A DNA stretch of 64,000 bases from Myxococcales bacterium (GCA_020633295.1 JACKDW010000001.1:1054001-1118000); one strand, 5' to 3'. Counted from the first letter of the stretch, positions 17,080 through 27,658 are shown. Numbers and translations are program-made. The notes: a model not told the origin generated them from the sequence alone.

Positions 17080-18000
17080 ATGGCGCTCCCGACCAAGCAC
17101 ATCATCCACCAGGGCCCCGTGCTCGCCTCGCTCGGCGGCACCGTCCTGTCCGCGCTCCGCCAGAAGCTCTCGGGCGAGACCCCGAGCACGCCGGTCACGC
17201 CCGGGCCCGAGATCACCACGACGATCCCGCCGCGCCCGGCGAGCCTCGTCCGCGACTACGTCCGCCACGTCGGCGGCGACCCGTCGTCGTACCGCAAGAC
17301 GATCCCCGCGCACCTGTTCCCGCAGTGGGGCTTCCCGCTCGCGGCCCAGACGCTCGCGGGGCTCCCCTACCCGCTCGCGCGCGTGCTCAACGGCGGCTGC
17401 CGCATGGAGCTCAACGCGCCGCTGCCCGCCGGCGTGCCGCTGCGGGTCCGCGCGCGGCTCGAGGACATCGACGACAACGGCCGCCGCGCGGTGCTCAAGC
17501 AGCGCGTGATCACGGGCACCGACGAGTGCCCCGACGCGCTCGTCTCGTACCTCTACGCGATCGTCCCGCTCGGCGGGGGCAAGGGCGCGAAGAAGTCAGA
17601 GACGAAGTCGGCGCCGAAGGTGAAGAAAGAGCCCAAGCGCGTGCCCGCGGGCGCCCGCGAGCTCGCGTACTGGCGCATCCCCGGCGACGCCGGGCTCGCC
17701 TTCGCGATGCTCACCGGCGACTTCAACCCGGTCCACTGGATCCGCCCCTACGCGCGCATGTTCGGCTTCCGCAGCACCATCCTGCACGGCTTCTCGACCA
17801 TGGCGCGCGCCGTCGAGGGCCTGCAGCGCACCGCGTTCGCCGGCTCGACGCGCGAGCTCGCGACCTTCGACGTGCAGTTCACCAAGCCGCTGATCCTCCC
17901 CGCCAAGGTCGGGCTGTACCAGGACGGCGACACCGTCTACGTCGGCGACGCGCCGGGCGCGTCCGCCTACCTCGTCGGCACCTTCACGCGCGCCTCTTGA
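17080..18000 (+). CDS. htdX-like: MaoC-like (R)-specific enoyl-CoA hydratase
   Basis: The 306-residue protein has two hotdog-like halves. The C-terminal half holds the MaoC hydratase motif: FNPVHWIRPYARMFGFRSTILHGFSTMARA (about residues 217-246), giving the usual Asp/Asn, His and Gly-His residues. MaoC enzymes add water to trans-2-enoyl-CoA to give (R)-3-hydroxyacyl-CoA. A Lys-rich linker (KGAKKSETKSAPKVKKEPKR) separates the halves. In Mycobacterium tuberculosis, htdX (Rv0241c) sits beside fabG4, fadA2 and fadE5, the same gene set as here. It lies 56 bases after the dehydrogenase gene. Confidence 0.86.
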   Translation: MALPTKHIIHQGPVLASLGGTVLSALRQKLSGETPSTPVTPGPEITTTIPPRPASLVRDYVRHVGGDPSSYRKTIPAHLFPQWGFPLAAQTLAGLPYPLARVLNGGCRMELNAPLPAGVPLRVRARLEDIDDNGRRAVLKQRVITGTDECPDALVSYLYAIVPLGGGKGAKKSETKSAPKVKKEPKRVPAGARELAYWRIPGDAGLAFAMLTGDFNPVHWIRPYARMFGFRSTILHGFSTMARAVEGLQRTAFAGSTRELATFDVQFTKPLILPAKVGLYQDGDTVYVGDAPGASAYLVGTFTRAS

Positions 18001-18021
18001 CCACGAGCCGGCGCGCCCACG

Positions 18022-18043
18022 ACATTCTCCAAAAGACATATCG
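18022..18043. repeat. Dispersed motif-like sequence before fabG4-like gene
   Basis: ACATTCTCC then AAAAGACAT, a weaker copy of the dispersed motif. It lies in the 45-base gap before the ATG at 18046 and may also carry its ribosome-binding context. Confidence 0.3.
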
Positions 18044-18045
18044 CC

Positions 18046-19569
18046 ATGAACGACTTCCTGCTCGAACTCGGTCAGAACCCCACCGCCCGCAAGGTCATCA
18101 AGGGCCTCGGGCTCCCGCTCCCCATGCCGCAGCAGCTCCGGCGCGCGCGCGGCCCGTGGCCGGCGCGCCCGCTGCAAGACCTCGACGTGATCGTCGGGGC
18201 CGCGGGCGCGGGCCCGCTGCTCCCGGTCATCGCCACGACGCTGACGACCGCGGGCGCCAACCCGCTCGTCGCGTCCGGCGACGCCGCGCTCGCGGTCTTC
18301 GCCGAGAGCGGTGAGGCCTACGGTCGACCCGCGCGGCCGATCGACCTCGAGGCGCTCGCGGTCGACACGAGCAGCGAGCACAAGCCGGGCAAGGGCAAGG
18401 GCGGCGGCAAGGGCGACCGCGGCCCGCGCCCGCACGCGCTCGTGTTCGACGCCAGCGACCTGCAGGGCCCCGAGGACCTGCGCGCGCTCTACGACTTCTT
18501 TCACCCGGTGATCCGCCAGGTCACCCGCTGCGGTCGCGTCGTCGTGCTCGGCCGCCCGCCGCTGCCCGGCGCCGCGCCCGAGGTCGCGGCCGCGCGCGCG
18601 GCCCTCGACGGCTTCGTGCGCAGCGTCGCCAAGGAGATCGGCAAGCACGGCTCGACCGCGCAGCTGCTCTACGTCGAGGAGGGCGCCGAGGCGCGCGCCG
18701 CCGGCGTGCTGCGCTTCGTGCTGAGCGTGCACTCGGCCTTCCTCACGGGCCAGCCGCTGCACATCACGACGCGCGCGGCGGCGCTGCCCCCCGCCGCCGC
18801 GCCCAGCTCGGCCGGCGCGCCCGCGTGGGTCCGCGCGCTCGAGGGCAAGGTCGTCCTGCTGACCGGGGCCGCGCGCGGCATCGGGGCCGCGACCGCCAAG
18901 CTGCTCGCCGACGAGGGCGCGCACGTGGTCTGCCTCGATCGCCCGCAGGACGACGCGCTCGTCAGCCGCGTCGCCCGCGACATCGGCGGCTCGGTGCTGC
19001 TCGCCGACGTCAGCGACCCCGCGTCGCCCGAGCGGATCGCCCGCGAGCTCAAGGAGGCGCACGGCGGCGTCGACGTCGTGATCCACAACGCCGGCGTCAC
19101 CCGCGACAAGACGCTCGCGCGCATGTCCGGCGACAAGTGGGACCAGGCCGTCGACATCAACCTCGGCGCGGTCGCCCGCATCACTCGCGCCTTGCTCGAG
19201 GGTCAGGTCCTGCGCGACGGCGGGCGCGTGATCTGCCTGTCCTCGGTCGCCGGCATCGCCGGCAACATGGGCCAGACCAACTACGCGGCCTCCAAGGCGG
19301 GCGTCGTCGGCTACGTGCGCAGCCTCGCCGTGCAGCTCGCGGCCCGCGGGATCACGGTCAACGCGGTCGCGCCCGGCTTCATCGAGACGCGCCTCACCGC
19401 CGCGATCCCCGTGATGATCCGCGAGGCCGGGCGGCGCCTGAGCGCGCTCGGCCAGGGCGGGCTCCCCCGCGACATCGGCGACGTCCTCACCTTCCTCGCG
19501 ACCCCGCAGGCCCAGGGCCTGACGGGCAGCGTCATCCGCGTGTGCGGCGGCGCGCTGATCGGCGCGTGA
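18046..19569 (+). CDS. fabG4-like: High-molecular-weight FabG4-type 3-oxoacyl reductase / (R)-3-hydroxyacyl-CoA dehydrogenase
   Basis: The 507-residue protein is twice the normal SDR length. The first 260 residues form a flavodoxin/SDR-like domain without a catalytic site, opening with the FabG4-type QNPTARKVIKGLGLPLP. The second half is a classical SDR: GAARGIGAATAKLLA for NAD binding, NAG, Ser in CLSSVAG, and Tyr 413/Lys 417 in YAASKAG. M. tuberculosis FabG4 (Rv0242c) has this architecture and uses NADH on CoA substrates. Here, working in the oxidative direction on the MaoC product, it would give 3-ketoacyl-CoA. A Lys/Gly-rich insert lies near residue 115-125. Confidence 0.9.
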   Translation: MNDFLLELGQNPTARKVIKGLGLPLPMPQQLRRARGPWPARPLQDLDVIVGAAGAGPLLPVIATTLTTAGANPLVASGDAALAVFAESGEAYGRPARPIDLEALAVDTSSEHKPGKGKGGGKGDRGPRPHALVFDASDLQGPEDLRALYDFFHPVIRQVTRCGRVVVLGRPPLPGAAPEVAAARAALDGFVRSVAKEIGKHGSTAQLLYVEEGAEARAAGVLRFVLSVHSAFLTGQPLHITTRAAALPPAAAPSSAGAPAWVRALEGKVVLLTGAARGIGAATAKLLADEGAHVVCLDRPQDDALVSRVARDIGGSVLLADVSDPASPERIARELKEAHGGVDVVIHNAGVTRDKTLARMSGDKWDQAVDINLGAVARITRALLEGQVLRDGGRVICLSSVAGIAGNMGQTNYAASKAGVVGYVRSLAVQLAARGITVNAVAPGFIETRLTAAIPVMIREAGRRLSALGQGGLPRDIGDVLTFLATPQAQGLTGSVIRVCGGALIGA

Positions 19570-19637
19570 GCGCGCCGTCGTCGCCCCAGCCGCAGCCCCG
19601 GCCGCAGCCACGCAGACCCCAACAAGCAGCAGAGACC

Positions 19638-20951
19638 ATGACCACCAGCCAGCCCTCCATCCGCCCCGGCCGCCGCGCCGTCATCGTCGGCGGCGTCCGG
19701 ACCCCGTTCGTCAAGGCGTTCAAAGAGTTCCTGAAGATGGACACCATCGCGCTGGGCGACGCGGCCGTGAGCGCGCTGCTCAGCCGCACCGACCTCCCGC
19801 GCCGCGAGCTCGACAGCATCGTCTGGGGCGGCGTCATCCTCCCGGGCCTGTCGCCCAACGTCGCCCGCGAGATCGCGCTCGACCTGCGGCTGCCGGCCTC
19901 CGTCGAGGGCTTCACGGTCACGCGCGCCTGCGCCTCGGGCCTGCAGGCGATCACCTGCGCGGCGGCGGCGATCGAGCGCGGCGACGCGGACGTCGTGATC
20001 GCGGGCGGCTCCGACTCCACCAGCAACGCCGAGATCAAGCTGCCGCAGAAGGTCGTGCACGCGCTCGCGCCGCTCGCGTTCGGCAAGGCGACGCCGGGCG
20101 ACATGCTCGGCGTGCTCGCGCAGCTCATGCCGCTGAGCCAGATCCTCCCGAAGATGCCGAAGATCGCCGAGCGCACCACGGGGCAGGTCATGGGCGAGGC
20201 CGCCGAGGAGATGGCGACGCGCAACAACGTCTCGCGCGAGGAGCAGGACGAGTTCGCGGCGCGCTCGCATCACCGCGCGGCCGCGGGCATCGCCTCCGGG
20301 CGGCTGCGCGACGAGGTCGCGCCGGTGCAGACGCCGAAGGGCAAGTGGGTCCACGGCGACACCATCGTCCGCGCCGACACCAGCGTCGCCGCGCTCGGCA
20401 AGCTGCGGCCCGTGTTCGCAAAGAACGGCACGCTCACCGCAGGGAACTCGAGCGCGCTGACCGACGGCGCCGCCGCGGTGCTGCTCATGAGCGAGGAGAA
20501 AGCCAAGGCGCTCGGCTACACCGGCCTCGCGTACTTCAAGAGCTGGTCCTACGTCGGCGTCGACCCGGCCGATCAGCTGCTGATGGGCCCCGCGCTCGCC
20601 ATGCCCAAGGCGCTCGACCGCGCCGGGCTCACGCTCGCCGATATCGACGTCATCGACATGCACGAGGCGTTCGCCGCCCAGGTGCTCAGCGTGCTCAAGA
20701 TGCTCGCCAGCGACGCGTTCGCGCGCGCGCGGCTCGGACGCGACAAGGCCGTGGGCGAGGTCGACCAAGGCAAGCTCAACCTCTACGGCGGCTCCGTCGC
20801 GCTCGGTCACCCGTTCGGGGCCACCGGCGCGCGCATGGTCACCACCGTCGCCAACGAGCTGCACAAGACCGGCAAGCAGCACGCGCTGCTGGGGATCTGC
20901 GCCGCCGGTGGGCTCGGCGCCGGCGCGGTGCTCGAGCGCTGCGAGAGCTAG
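19638..20951 (+). CDS. fadA2-like: Acetyl-CoA C-acyltransferase (thiolase), FadA2/FadI type
   Basis: The 437-residue thiolase cleaves 3-ketoacyl-CoA with CoA into acetyl-CoA and a shortened acyl-CoA. Motifs: the nucleophile in VTRACASGLQA (Cys 98), IDMHEAFAAQ, the GHPFGATGAR histidine, and CAAGGLGAGAVLE with the second catalytic Cys. The length and the SWSYVGVDP region fit FadI/FadA2-type enzymes. I chose the ATG at 19638, 68 bases after the FabG4-like stop. It is the last gene of the five-gene operon and completes one beta-oxidation cycle. Confidence 0.93.
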   Translation: MTTSQPSIRPGRRAVIVGGVRTPFVKAFKEFLKMDTIALGDAAVSALLSRTDLPRRELDSIVWGGVILPGLSPNVAREIALDLRLPASVEGFTVTRACASGLQAITCAAAAIERGDADVVIAGGSDSTSNAEIKLPQKVVHALAPLAFGKATPGDMLGVLAQLMPLSQILPKMPKIAERTTGQVMGEAAEEMATRNNVSREEQDEFAARSHHRAAAGIASGRLRDEVAPVQTPKGKWVHGDTIVRADTSVAALGKLRPVFAKNGTLTAGNSSALTDGAAAVLLMSEEKAKALGYTGLAYFKSWSYVGVDPADQLLMGPALAMPKALDRAGLTLADIDVIDMHEAFAAQVLSVLKMLASDAFARARLGRDKAVGEVDQGKLNLYGGSVALGHPFGATGARMVTTVANELHKTGKQHALLGICAAGGLGAGAVLERCES

Positions 20952-21287
20952 TGACGCCGCGCGCTCGCGCGCCACGCATCGAGCGGGCCGCCGGTTCACG
21001 CCGGGGGCCCGCGCCCGTTTCGAACGCCGACGTCGATCGAGGATCACCGCGAAGACCCGACGCCCCGACGCCCCGACGCCGCGTGAGCCCTTCTGCCAGC
21101 GTGGAGCATGGACGCGCCATCGCGCGCCACCGGACCGCCGGCCGTCGTCGGCCTATGACATTACTGTCACACTCGAGCGCCGCGCAGGCCGACGCGACGA
21201 AACGCCGATTCGCGCCTCGACTGTCAATTTCGTTGTACCACCCAGCGAGGGCGACCTATGCTCGACCTTCAAGGGGGTTTCTAACAG
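20952..21287. other. Intergenic region, 336 bases, with promoter region of the GD-repeat lipoprotein
   Basis: No credible gene. It holds an inverted repeat TGACA-TTAC-TGTCA (21156-21169) and, nearer the lipoprotein, a promoter-like pair. The left part is GC-rich with no recognised element. Confidence 0.6.
21233..21277 (+). promoter_or_regulatory. Candidate promoter and ribosome site of the GD-repeat lipoprotein
   Basis: TTGTAC (21233-21238) and TATGCT (21257-21262) are spaced 18 bases apart. AAGGGGG (21271-21277) lies 10 bases before the ATG at 21288 and is a strong ribosome site. Confidence 0.4.
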
Positions 21288-22640
<1,353 letters not shown>

Positions 22641-22662
22641 CGCGCGACGCGTCGCGCTCCCG

Positions 22663-22688
22663 CGCCGCCCGGCCCCGGCCGGGCGGCG
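22663..22688. terminator. Bidirectional hairpin between convergent genes
   Basis: Perfect 12-base arms CGCCGCCCGGCC and GGCCGGGCGGCG with a 2-base loop. It sits between the stop of the GD-repeat lipoprotein (22640) and the stop of the methyltransferase (22716). Confidence 0.65.
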
Positions 22689-22715
22689 TCGTTCGTCGTC
22701 GTCGACCGCGGGCGG

Positions 22716-23789
22716 CTAGGCGCGCGCGCGCATCAGCCGGTGCGAGACGAGCCACTCGCGCCCGTCGGCGTAGGCGAACAGCTCGGCGCAGGCCATCATG
22801 AACACGCGCCAGCGCTGGCGCCAGCGCGGCGCGTCGTCGCCGTAGGCGCAGCGCAGCGCAGCGTCGATCGCCGGCGCGCGCGCGCGGTCGTCGAGGTTGC
22901 GCAGCCAGGCCTCGAGCGTGCGGGCGTAGTGCGTGCCGTCGACCGTCCAGCGCGAGACCGTCTCCAGCGGCGACGGCACGCGCGCGAGCAGGTCCTCCGA
23001 CGGCATCATCCCGCCCGTGAAGAAGTGCCGCGCCATCCAGTCGGCGGGGCCGCGGTCCTCGTACGGGTAGGCGTAGCGGCGATGCGCGAACACGTGCGTG
23101 AACAGGCGCCCGCCCGGGGTCAACCACCCGGCGACGCGCGAGAGCAGCGCCGCCCAGTTGCGCGTGTGCTCGAGCATCTCCACCGAGACCACGCGATCGA
23201 CGGGGCGCCCCTCAGACCATGTCTCTTCAAGCAGATTAAAATCGTTGACGTCGCGGGTGAGGACCGCGAGGTTCTCGAGCCCGCGCTGGGCCGCGCGCGC
23301 GCGGATGAAGCGACCCTGCGCGCGCGAGTTGGAGACCGCGAGCACGCGCGCGCCGGGGTAGCGCGCGGCCATCCACAGCGACAGCGAGCCCCAGCCGCAG
23401 CCGAGCTCGAGCACGCGCTGGCCGTCCGCGAGCTCGGCGCGCGCGCAGGTCCGCTCGAGCATCGCCTCCTCGGCCTCCTCGAGCGTCGGCGGGGCGCCCG
23501 GCGCGAAGTAGGCGCAGGAGTACTTCAGCCGCGGGCCGAGCACCTCCTGGAAGAACGCCGGCGGCAGCTCGTAGTGCTGCTCGTTCGAACGCGCCGGCAG
23601 AATCGCGATCGGCGCGCGGCGCATGTCGGCGATCCAGCGCCCCATCTCGCGGTCAAAGGACGGGCTCCCCGCCGGGCCGAAGCGCGCGCGCTGCTCGGCG
23701 AGCACGCTGCGGAGCAGGTGACGGATCCCGAGCCGGATCAGCGCGTCGGGGAGCAGCCCGCGGTCGACGAGGGAGAGCAGCGCGCGCAC
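22716..23789 (-). CDS. CFA-synthase-family SAM methyltransferase (coclaurine N-methyltransferase-like)
   Basis: The 357-residue protein has the cyclopropane-fatty-acid synthase layout: EQHYELPPAFFQEVLGPRLKYSCAYF, then the SAM loop VLELGCGWGSLSLWMAARYP, VLAVSNSRAQ, VVSVEMLEHTRNWAALL, and the C-terminal YARTLEAWLRNLD and RWRVFMMACAELFAY. The shorter N-terminus and SNS-type loop are closer to the branch that includes plant-like coclaurine N-methyltransferases than to classical CFA synthase. The substrate is therefore uncertain: a lipid or a small amine. A GTG at 23789 is the start. Inside the gene, 23218-23233 is a 16-base match to the dispersed intergenic motif. Confidence 0.88.
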   Translation of the reverse strand: MRALLSLVDRGLLPDALIRLGIRHLLRSVLAEQRARFGPAGSPSFDREMGRWIADMRRAPIAILPARSNEQHYELPPAFFQEVLGPRLKYSCAYFAPGAPPTLEEAEEAMLERTCARAELADGQRVLELGCGWGSLSLWMAARYPGARVLAVSNSRAQGRFIRARAAQRGLENLAVLTRDVNDFNLLEETWSEGRPVDRVVSVEMLEHTRNWAALLSRVAGWLTPGGRLFTHVFAHRRYAYPYEDRGPADWMARHFFTGGMMPSEDLLARVPSPLETVSRWTVDGTHYARTLEAWLRNLDDRARAPAIDAALRCAYGDDAPRWRQRWRVFMMACAELFAYADGREWLVSHRLMRARA

Positions 23790-24180
23790 CTGAATTTCGT
23801 ATCACGCGCCCTGAGCCGTCGCCAGGCGCGCGCCTGAGCCCCAGGCGGCGTACGTACCGTCGTCGCGACGACGTGAGTCCGCCACGACGACGACATAGCG
23901 ACCCGCAGAGGCGCGCGGCTCGAGGCGCGCGCCGCCTACCCGACCGTCGCGACCGCCAGCGCGACGACGTCGAGGATCGCGAGGCGGGAGCGTCGACAGA
24001 CCCGCGTCGCCCTCGCGTAACCCCGGCGTCACGACGCGCGCGCCCCCGCGGGGGCGGGCGCCCCCACGCGCGCGGGCTGCCCAGACGCGCGCGTGGGCGC
24101 CGACCCGCTCGCCCAGGACGCGTGAGCGTACGCGCCGGCGTGGCGACGAGCGACGCGCGCGCGCGTGCTACAAGGCGACG
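23790..24180. other. Intergenic region, 391 bases
   Basis: No firm gene. On the minus strand, 23802-23930 could encode a tail reading AGRYVVVVADSRRRDDGTYA before a stop. That looks protein-like but has no credible start and may be a remnant. The rest is GC-rich with no recognised site. Confidence 0.4.
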
Positions 24181-25797
24181 ATGATCACCTCCGCGTCCTT
24201 CGCCGCCCGTCACGCGCTCGTGTTCCTCGACGCCTTCGCGCTGACTCGCGTCGAGCTCCCGAAGAAGGTCAAGAACGTGCGCAACTACTCCTCCGCCGCG
24301 TCCGGGCACCTGCAGCAGCTCGCGGACGCGGTCGTGGTCGCCAACGCAGAGGTCTCGGCTGGCAGCCGCCTGTGCAGCGTGCCCGCGCTGTCGTCCACGG
24401 CGCTCCGCTACATCTCGAGCGACGGCTACGCGTTCACGGCCGACGGCGAGGCGGCCTATCGCTTCGACCTCGCGCGCGCGAGCGACGGCGGCAGCGTGCT
24501 GTTCGCCTATCGCTTCCCGATCGAAGAGCTCAACGAGCGCAACATCGTGCAGCGCAAGCGCTTCCAGCTCGGCGAGCCGCTCCCCTGCCCTGCCTCGCTC
24601 GCGCCCGTCGAGCTCGCCGGCTCGCGCCCGCTGTACACCCGCTTCCAGCACCTGTGGCCCGACGGGCGCTTCGTGGCCGCGGGCGACGGCGGGCTGTACT
24701 GCGGACAGGTCGCGGGCGAGCGCGTGACGCTGCGCTGGCATCGCCCGATCCGCCACGGCCTCGACCCGCTGCGCCTCGAGCTGCGCGCGGAGGGGGACGA
24801 CGTGTGGATCATGGGCGAGGTGCTCGGCGGCGGCGTGGCCACGCTCGCGCGCGTCGACCCCGAGGGCGAGGTCACGCGCTGGCGCTTCGACGCGCTCGAG
24901 GCGCCCGGCTACCACGACGGCTGGGTCGGGCTGCGCACCCGCAAGAACCGCTTCGTCCGCTTTCGCCTCGACCAGCCGGACGCGCGCGAGCGCTTCGACG
25001 TCGCCGAGGAGCTCCTCGAGCTCGAGGGCGGCGCGGAGCTCGACGATCTGCGCAAGGACGCGCAGCCGTCCCCGCGCGTCGCGGCCGACGAGCGCGGCCG
25101 CGTCATGATGCTCTCGGACCAGCTGCTGTACCTGCCCTGGCACGGCGAGCACCTCCTCAACCCGACCGCGAGCGGCGCCAAGGACCAGGTGATCCCGCGC
25201 AAGCTCCCAGAGGCCGAGCGCGAGCTCCGCAGCTTCTACGCGCGCCTGGTCGCCCGCCTCCGCGCCCTGGCCTATGAGGCAGGCGGGAGCGCCCAGCCGG
25301 CGCGCGTGTGGCTCAAGCAGGGCCGCGTGACGCTGCGCGTCAGCTCGGGCGCCTACGACGACGACTTCGCGGCCGCGTGCTTCGCCGGCGTCATGCGCAA
25401 CAGCCAGGCGCACCACGACGTCGCGCGCTTCGGGCAGACGGGCGGCTACTACGCCGGCCCGGTGTGCGAGTGGACGCACCCCGCCACGGTCGAGGACGTC
25501 ACGCGCGGGCTGGGGCTGCTCGCCCGCCACGGGCAGTCGGCGATCGACCTGCTGATCCCGATCGGCGAGGAGCTGAAGAACGGGCGCGCGCCCGCGGAGC
25601 TGTTCACCGACCGTGCGCGCCCGCTGGTCGCCGAGGCGATCCTCGCGGCCGCGCTGGGCGAGCCGCAGCGCGACCCCCCGATCTCGCGCGCGGCCGACGT
25701 CGCGCCGCGCCTCGAGGGCCGCGACCTCGCGTTCTCGCCCTACGGCTTCGGCTACGACGACCCGCTCGCCGAGATCCTCAGCGCGCTGCTGGCGTAG
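24181..25797 (+). CDS. Hypothetical protein, 538 aa, beta-propeller-like N-terminal half
   Basis: No signal peptide. The first 340 residues show recurring short beta segments with Asp/Gly turns (ALRYISSDGYAFTADGEAAYRFDL, DGRFVAAGDGGLYCGQVAGERVTLRW, DDVWIMGEVLGGGVATLARVDPEGEVTRW, DERGRVMMLSDQLLYLPWHGEHLL), suggesting a propeller. The C-terminal 200 residues are more helical (ERELRSFYARLVARLRALAYEA, TRGLGLLARHGQSAIDLLIPIGEELKNG). It ends GYDDPLAEILSALLA. I recognise no family. It might be a cytoplasmic sensor or scaffold. The next gene, a small lipoprotein, starts 13 bases after its stop. Confidence 0.7.
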   Translation: MITSASFAARHALVFLDAFALTRVELPKKVKNVRNYSSAASGHLQQLADAVVVANAEVSAGSRLCSVPALSSTALRYISSDGYAFTADGEAAYRFDLARASDGGSVLFAYRFPIEELNERNIVQRKRFQLGEPLPCPASLAPVELAGSRPLYTRFQHLWPDGRFVAAGDGGLYCGQVAGERVTLRWHRPIRHGLDPLRLELRAEGDDVWIMGEVLGGGVATLARVDPEGEVTRWRFDALEAPGYHDGWVGLRTRKNRFVRFRLDQPDARERFDVAEELLELEGGAELDDLRKDAQPSPRVAADERGRVMMLSDQLLYLPWHGEHLLNPTASGAKDQVIPRKLPEAERELRSFYARLVARLRALAYEAGGSAQPARVWLKQGRVTLRVSSGAYDDDFAAACFAGVMRNSQAHHDVARFGQTGGYYAGPVCEWTHPATVEDVTRGLGLLARHGQSAIDLLIPIGEELKNGRAPAELFTDRARPLVAEAILAAALGEPQRDPPISRAADVAPRLEGRDLAFSPYGFGYDDPLAEILSALLA

Positions 25798-25810
25798 CGC
25801 GACCGCGCCC

Positions 25811-26029
25811 GTGAAAGATTCGAAGCGCCCCCGCGTAACGGGGGGCGTCACGCGATCGCGCCGCGCCGCCCTCACGCTCGCCCTGGCGTGCGTCACGGCG
25901 TGCGCGTTCTCGCCGGAGGAGCGCGACCGCTGGCGCCGCGAGCTCGAGCCGCGCGTCCTCCCAGCCGCGATGGGCGAAGGCGCCGAGTGGTTCGTGAAGA
26001 ACGCGAACCACGGCGAGGTTAACGCCTGA
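25811..26029 (+). CDS. Small lipoprotein, 72 aa
   Basis: A GTG start at 25811, 13 bases after the previous stop, gives MKDSKRPRVTGGVTRSRRAALTLALACVTACAFS, a basic n-region, a hydrophobic stretch and a lipobox Cys near residue 31. The remaining 40 residues are charged (PEERDRWRRELEPRVLPAAMGEGAEWFVKNANHGEVNA). The size is small but the lipoprotein signal is convincing. It is probably cotranscribed with the hypothetical protein before it. Function unknown. Confidence 0.55.
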   Translation: MKDSKRPRVTGGVTRSRRAALTLALACVTACAFSPEERDRWRRELEPRVLPAAMGEGAEWFVKNANHGEVNA

Positions 26030-26283
26030 CGCTGGCCAGCGCCGCCAGGGCGCGACCTCGTGTACGTCTACCAGCGGCACCCGAGTTGCGATCGCCGCTT
26101 GCGACCTACGTGGGTGATGCTTCAGGACGAGCGCCGCGCCGCCGACTGGCGACCGGACGCCCGCGGGATCAAGCCGCAAACGCCAGGTCGTGGGCGCGCC
26201 CCGCCACGCGCTCCCCGACAAGCTCACCTACGAGCGCACCTACGAGCGCACCCACGACGAGCGCGCGCGCTGAGCCGCGCCGC

Positions 26284-27468
26284 CTACGGCCGCTGGCCCG
26301 CGATCAGCGTGCGCGCCGGCGAGGGCACGTGCACGCCCATCGCCCGCTTCCCGGGCGGCGCGGCGAGGTTGAACGCGAAGCGGTAGGCCAGCGAGAGCTC
26401 GATCATGAAGCTGTCCGCGCGCTCCACCGGCGGGATCCGCTTGTCGCCGATGAGGTCGTGAAAGCCGTTCTGGATGCCCTCGCGCACGTCGTCGGAGTCG
26501 TAGCCGAGGCCGAGGCCGAACGCGAGCTCGCTGCCGCCGTCCTTGTGCGGGATCAGGAACGCGAAGTTGAAGCGCCCGTAGATCAGGCCCTGCGAGTAGT
26601 TGGCCCAGGGCTGCCCGCCCATGTCGACGTAGCGCGGGTCGGTGGGGTGCGTCGTGTCGTGGTCGACGAGCCCGGTCCGCAGGCTCAGGCCGCCGGCGAT
26701 CGAGTACAGGTAGATGCCCTTGACGCGGTGGTAGGCCAGCTCCAGGTCGGCGGTGCGGAACGAGTCGCCGCCGTCCCCGAACATCAGCGCCCCCGGCAGC
26801 CACACGTCGTTGCGCGCGGTCAGCCGCAGGGTGTTCTTGCGCCCGTCGTCGCCGCCGAACTGGGACTGGATGAACACGTGCCCGACGCGCTGATCCATGA
26901 CCGAGAGGTCGTCGATCCCGTGCGCCGGCTCGCTCCGCAGCTCCTTCCACGAGCGGTTGTAGTAGACGTGCACGCCGCCGCCGATCGAGAAGGCGCGGTG
27001 GCCGATGAGCCCGAGCGCGGCGAGGTCGATCTGCAGGCCCTGGTACGGCCAGCCCCACTGCTGCGCGTGGGCGCCGAACACCGAGGCCGTCACGAAGCCG
27101 ACCTGAAAGCCAGGCGCGCGCGCGCTCGGGATCTCGTAGAGCCCGTCGAGCGCGACGGTGAAGCTCGCGGCCGAGGTGTGCGAGCCCGCGACCACGTCGA
27201 CACCTGGCGTGAGCGTCAGGTACTGCAGCTGCTCGGCGTCCTCGTCGGCTGTCGCGCCCTCGCCCTCGACATCGCCCTCGACCTCGACCTCGTCGGCGCT
27301 CGCCGGCGCGGGCGCGGCGCGCTCCAGCGTCGAGCTCGGGACGGCGGAGACGACGGGCACCTCGTCGGCGCGGGCGACCGAGACGCCCTGGAGCGCGCCG
27401 AGGAGCGCGAGGAGCCCGACGCGCGCCGGCGTCGCGACGCGAGCGAGAACTGGAGCGAGCGTGGACAC
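26284..27468 (-). CDS. Outer-membrane beta-barrel protein
   Basis: From the GTG at 27468 the product is 394 residues with a signal peptide (ARVGLLALLGALQGVSVARA, cleaved near residue 33). The acidic linker is EVEVEGDVEGEGATADEDAE. The rest alternates polar and hydrophobic residues in strands ending in aromatics: LYEIPSARAPGFQVGFVTASVF, FSIGGGVHVYYNRSWKEL, NTLRLTARNDVWLPGALMF, TADLELAYHRVKGIYLYSIAGGLSLRTG, ELAFGLGLGYDSDD, FMIELSLAYRFAFNL. Roughly 10-14 strands. It ends in RTLIAGQRP, so the last strand is internal. No family named. The longer start at 27525 adds an Arg-rich tail before the signal and is rejected. Confidence 0.72.
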   Translation of the reverse strand: MSTLAPVLARVATPARVGLLALLGALQGVSVARADEVPVVSAVPSSTLERAAPAPASADEVEVEGDVEGEGATADEDAEQLQYLTLTPGVDVVAGSHTSAASFTVALDGLYEIPSARAPGFQVGFVTASVFGAHAQQWGWPYQGLQIDLAALGLIGHRAFSIGGGVHVYYNRSWKELRSEPAHGIDDLSVMDQRVGHVFIQSQFGGDDGRKNTLRLTARNDVWLPGALMFGDGGDSFRTADLELAYHRVKGIYLYSIAGGLSLRTGLVDHDTTHPTDPRYVDMGGQPWANYSQGLIYGRFNFAFLIPHKDGGSELAFGLGLGYDSDDVREGIQNGFHDLIGDKRIPPVERADSFMIELSLAYRFAFNLAAPPGKRAMGVHVPSPARTLIAGQRP

Positions 27469-27558
27469 GCGGTTAAGCGTTATCACGGTCCGAGGCGCGA
27501 CGCGCGTGTTTCGGCCCGCAAGCATCGCGCGCGCGGCCGATGACGCGCGCCCCCATCA

Positions 27559-27576
27559 ACATGTCCTAAAGAACAT
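27559..27576. repeat. Dispersed ACATGTC motif, copy 3
   Basis: ACATGTC-6 bases-AACAT in the gap between the beta-barrel start (27468) and the serine hydrolase stop (27659). Confidence 0.5.
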
Positions 27577-27658
27577 CATTATCGGACGTCGGCCCCGGCG
27601 CCGGTCCGGGCGCGCCGGCGATCTGTCTGCAAGCGCGGGCCCGCGCCGACGCGGCTCC

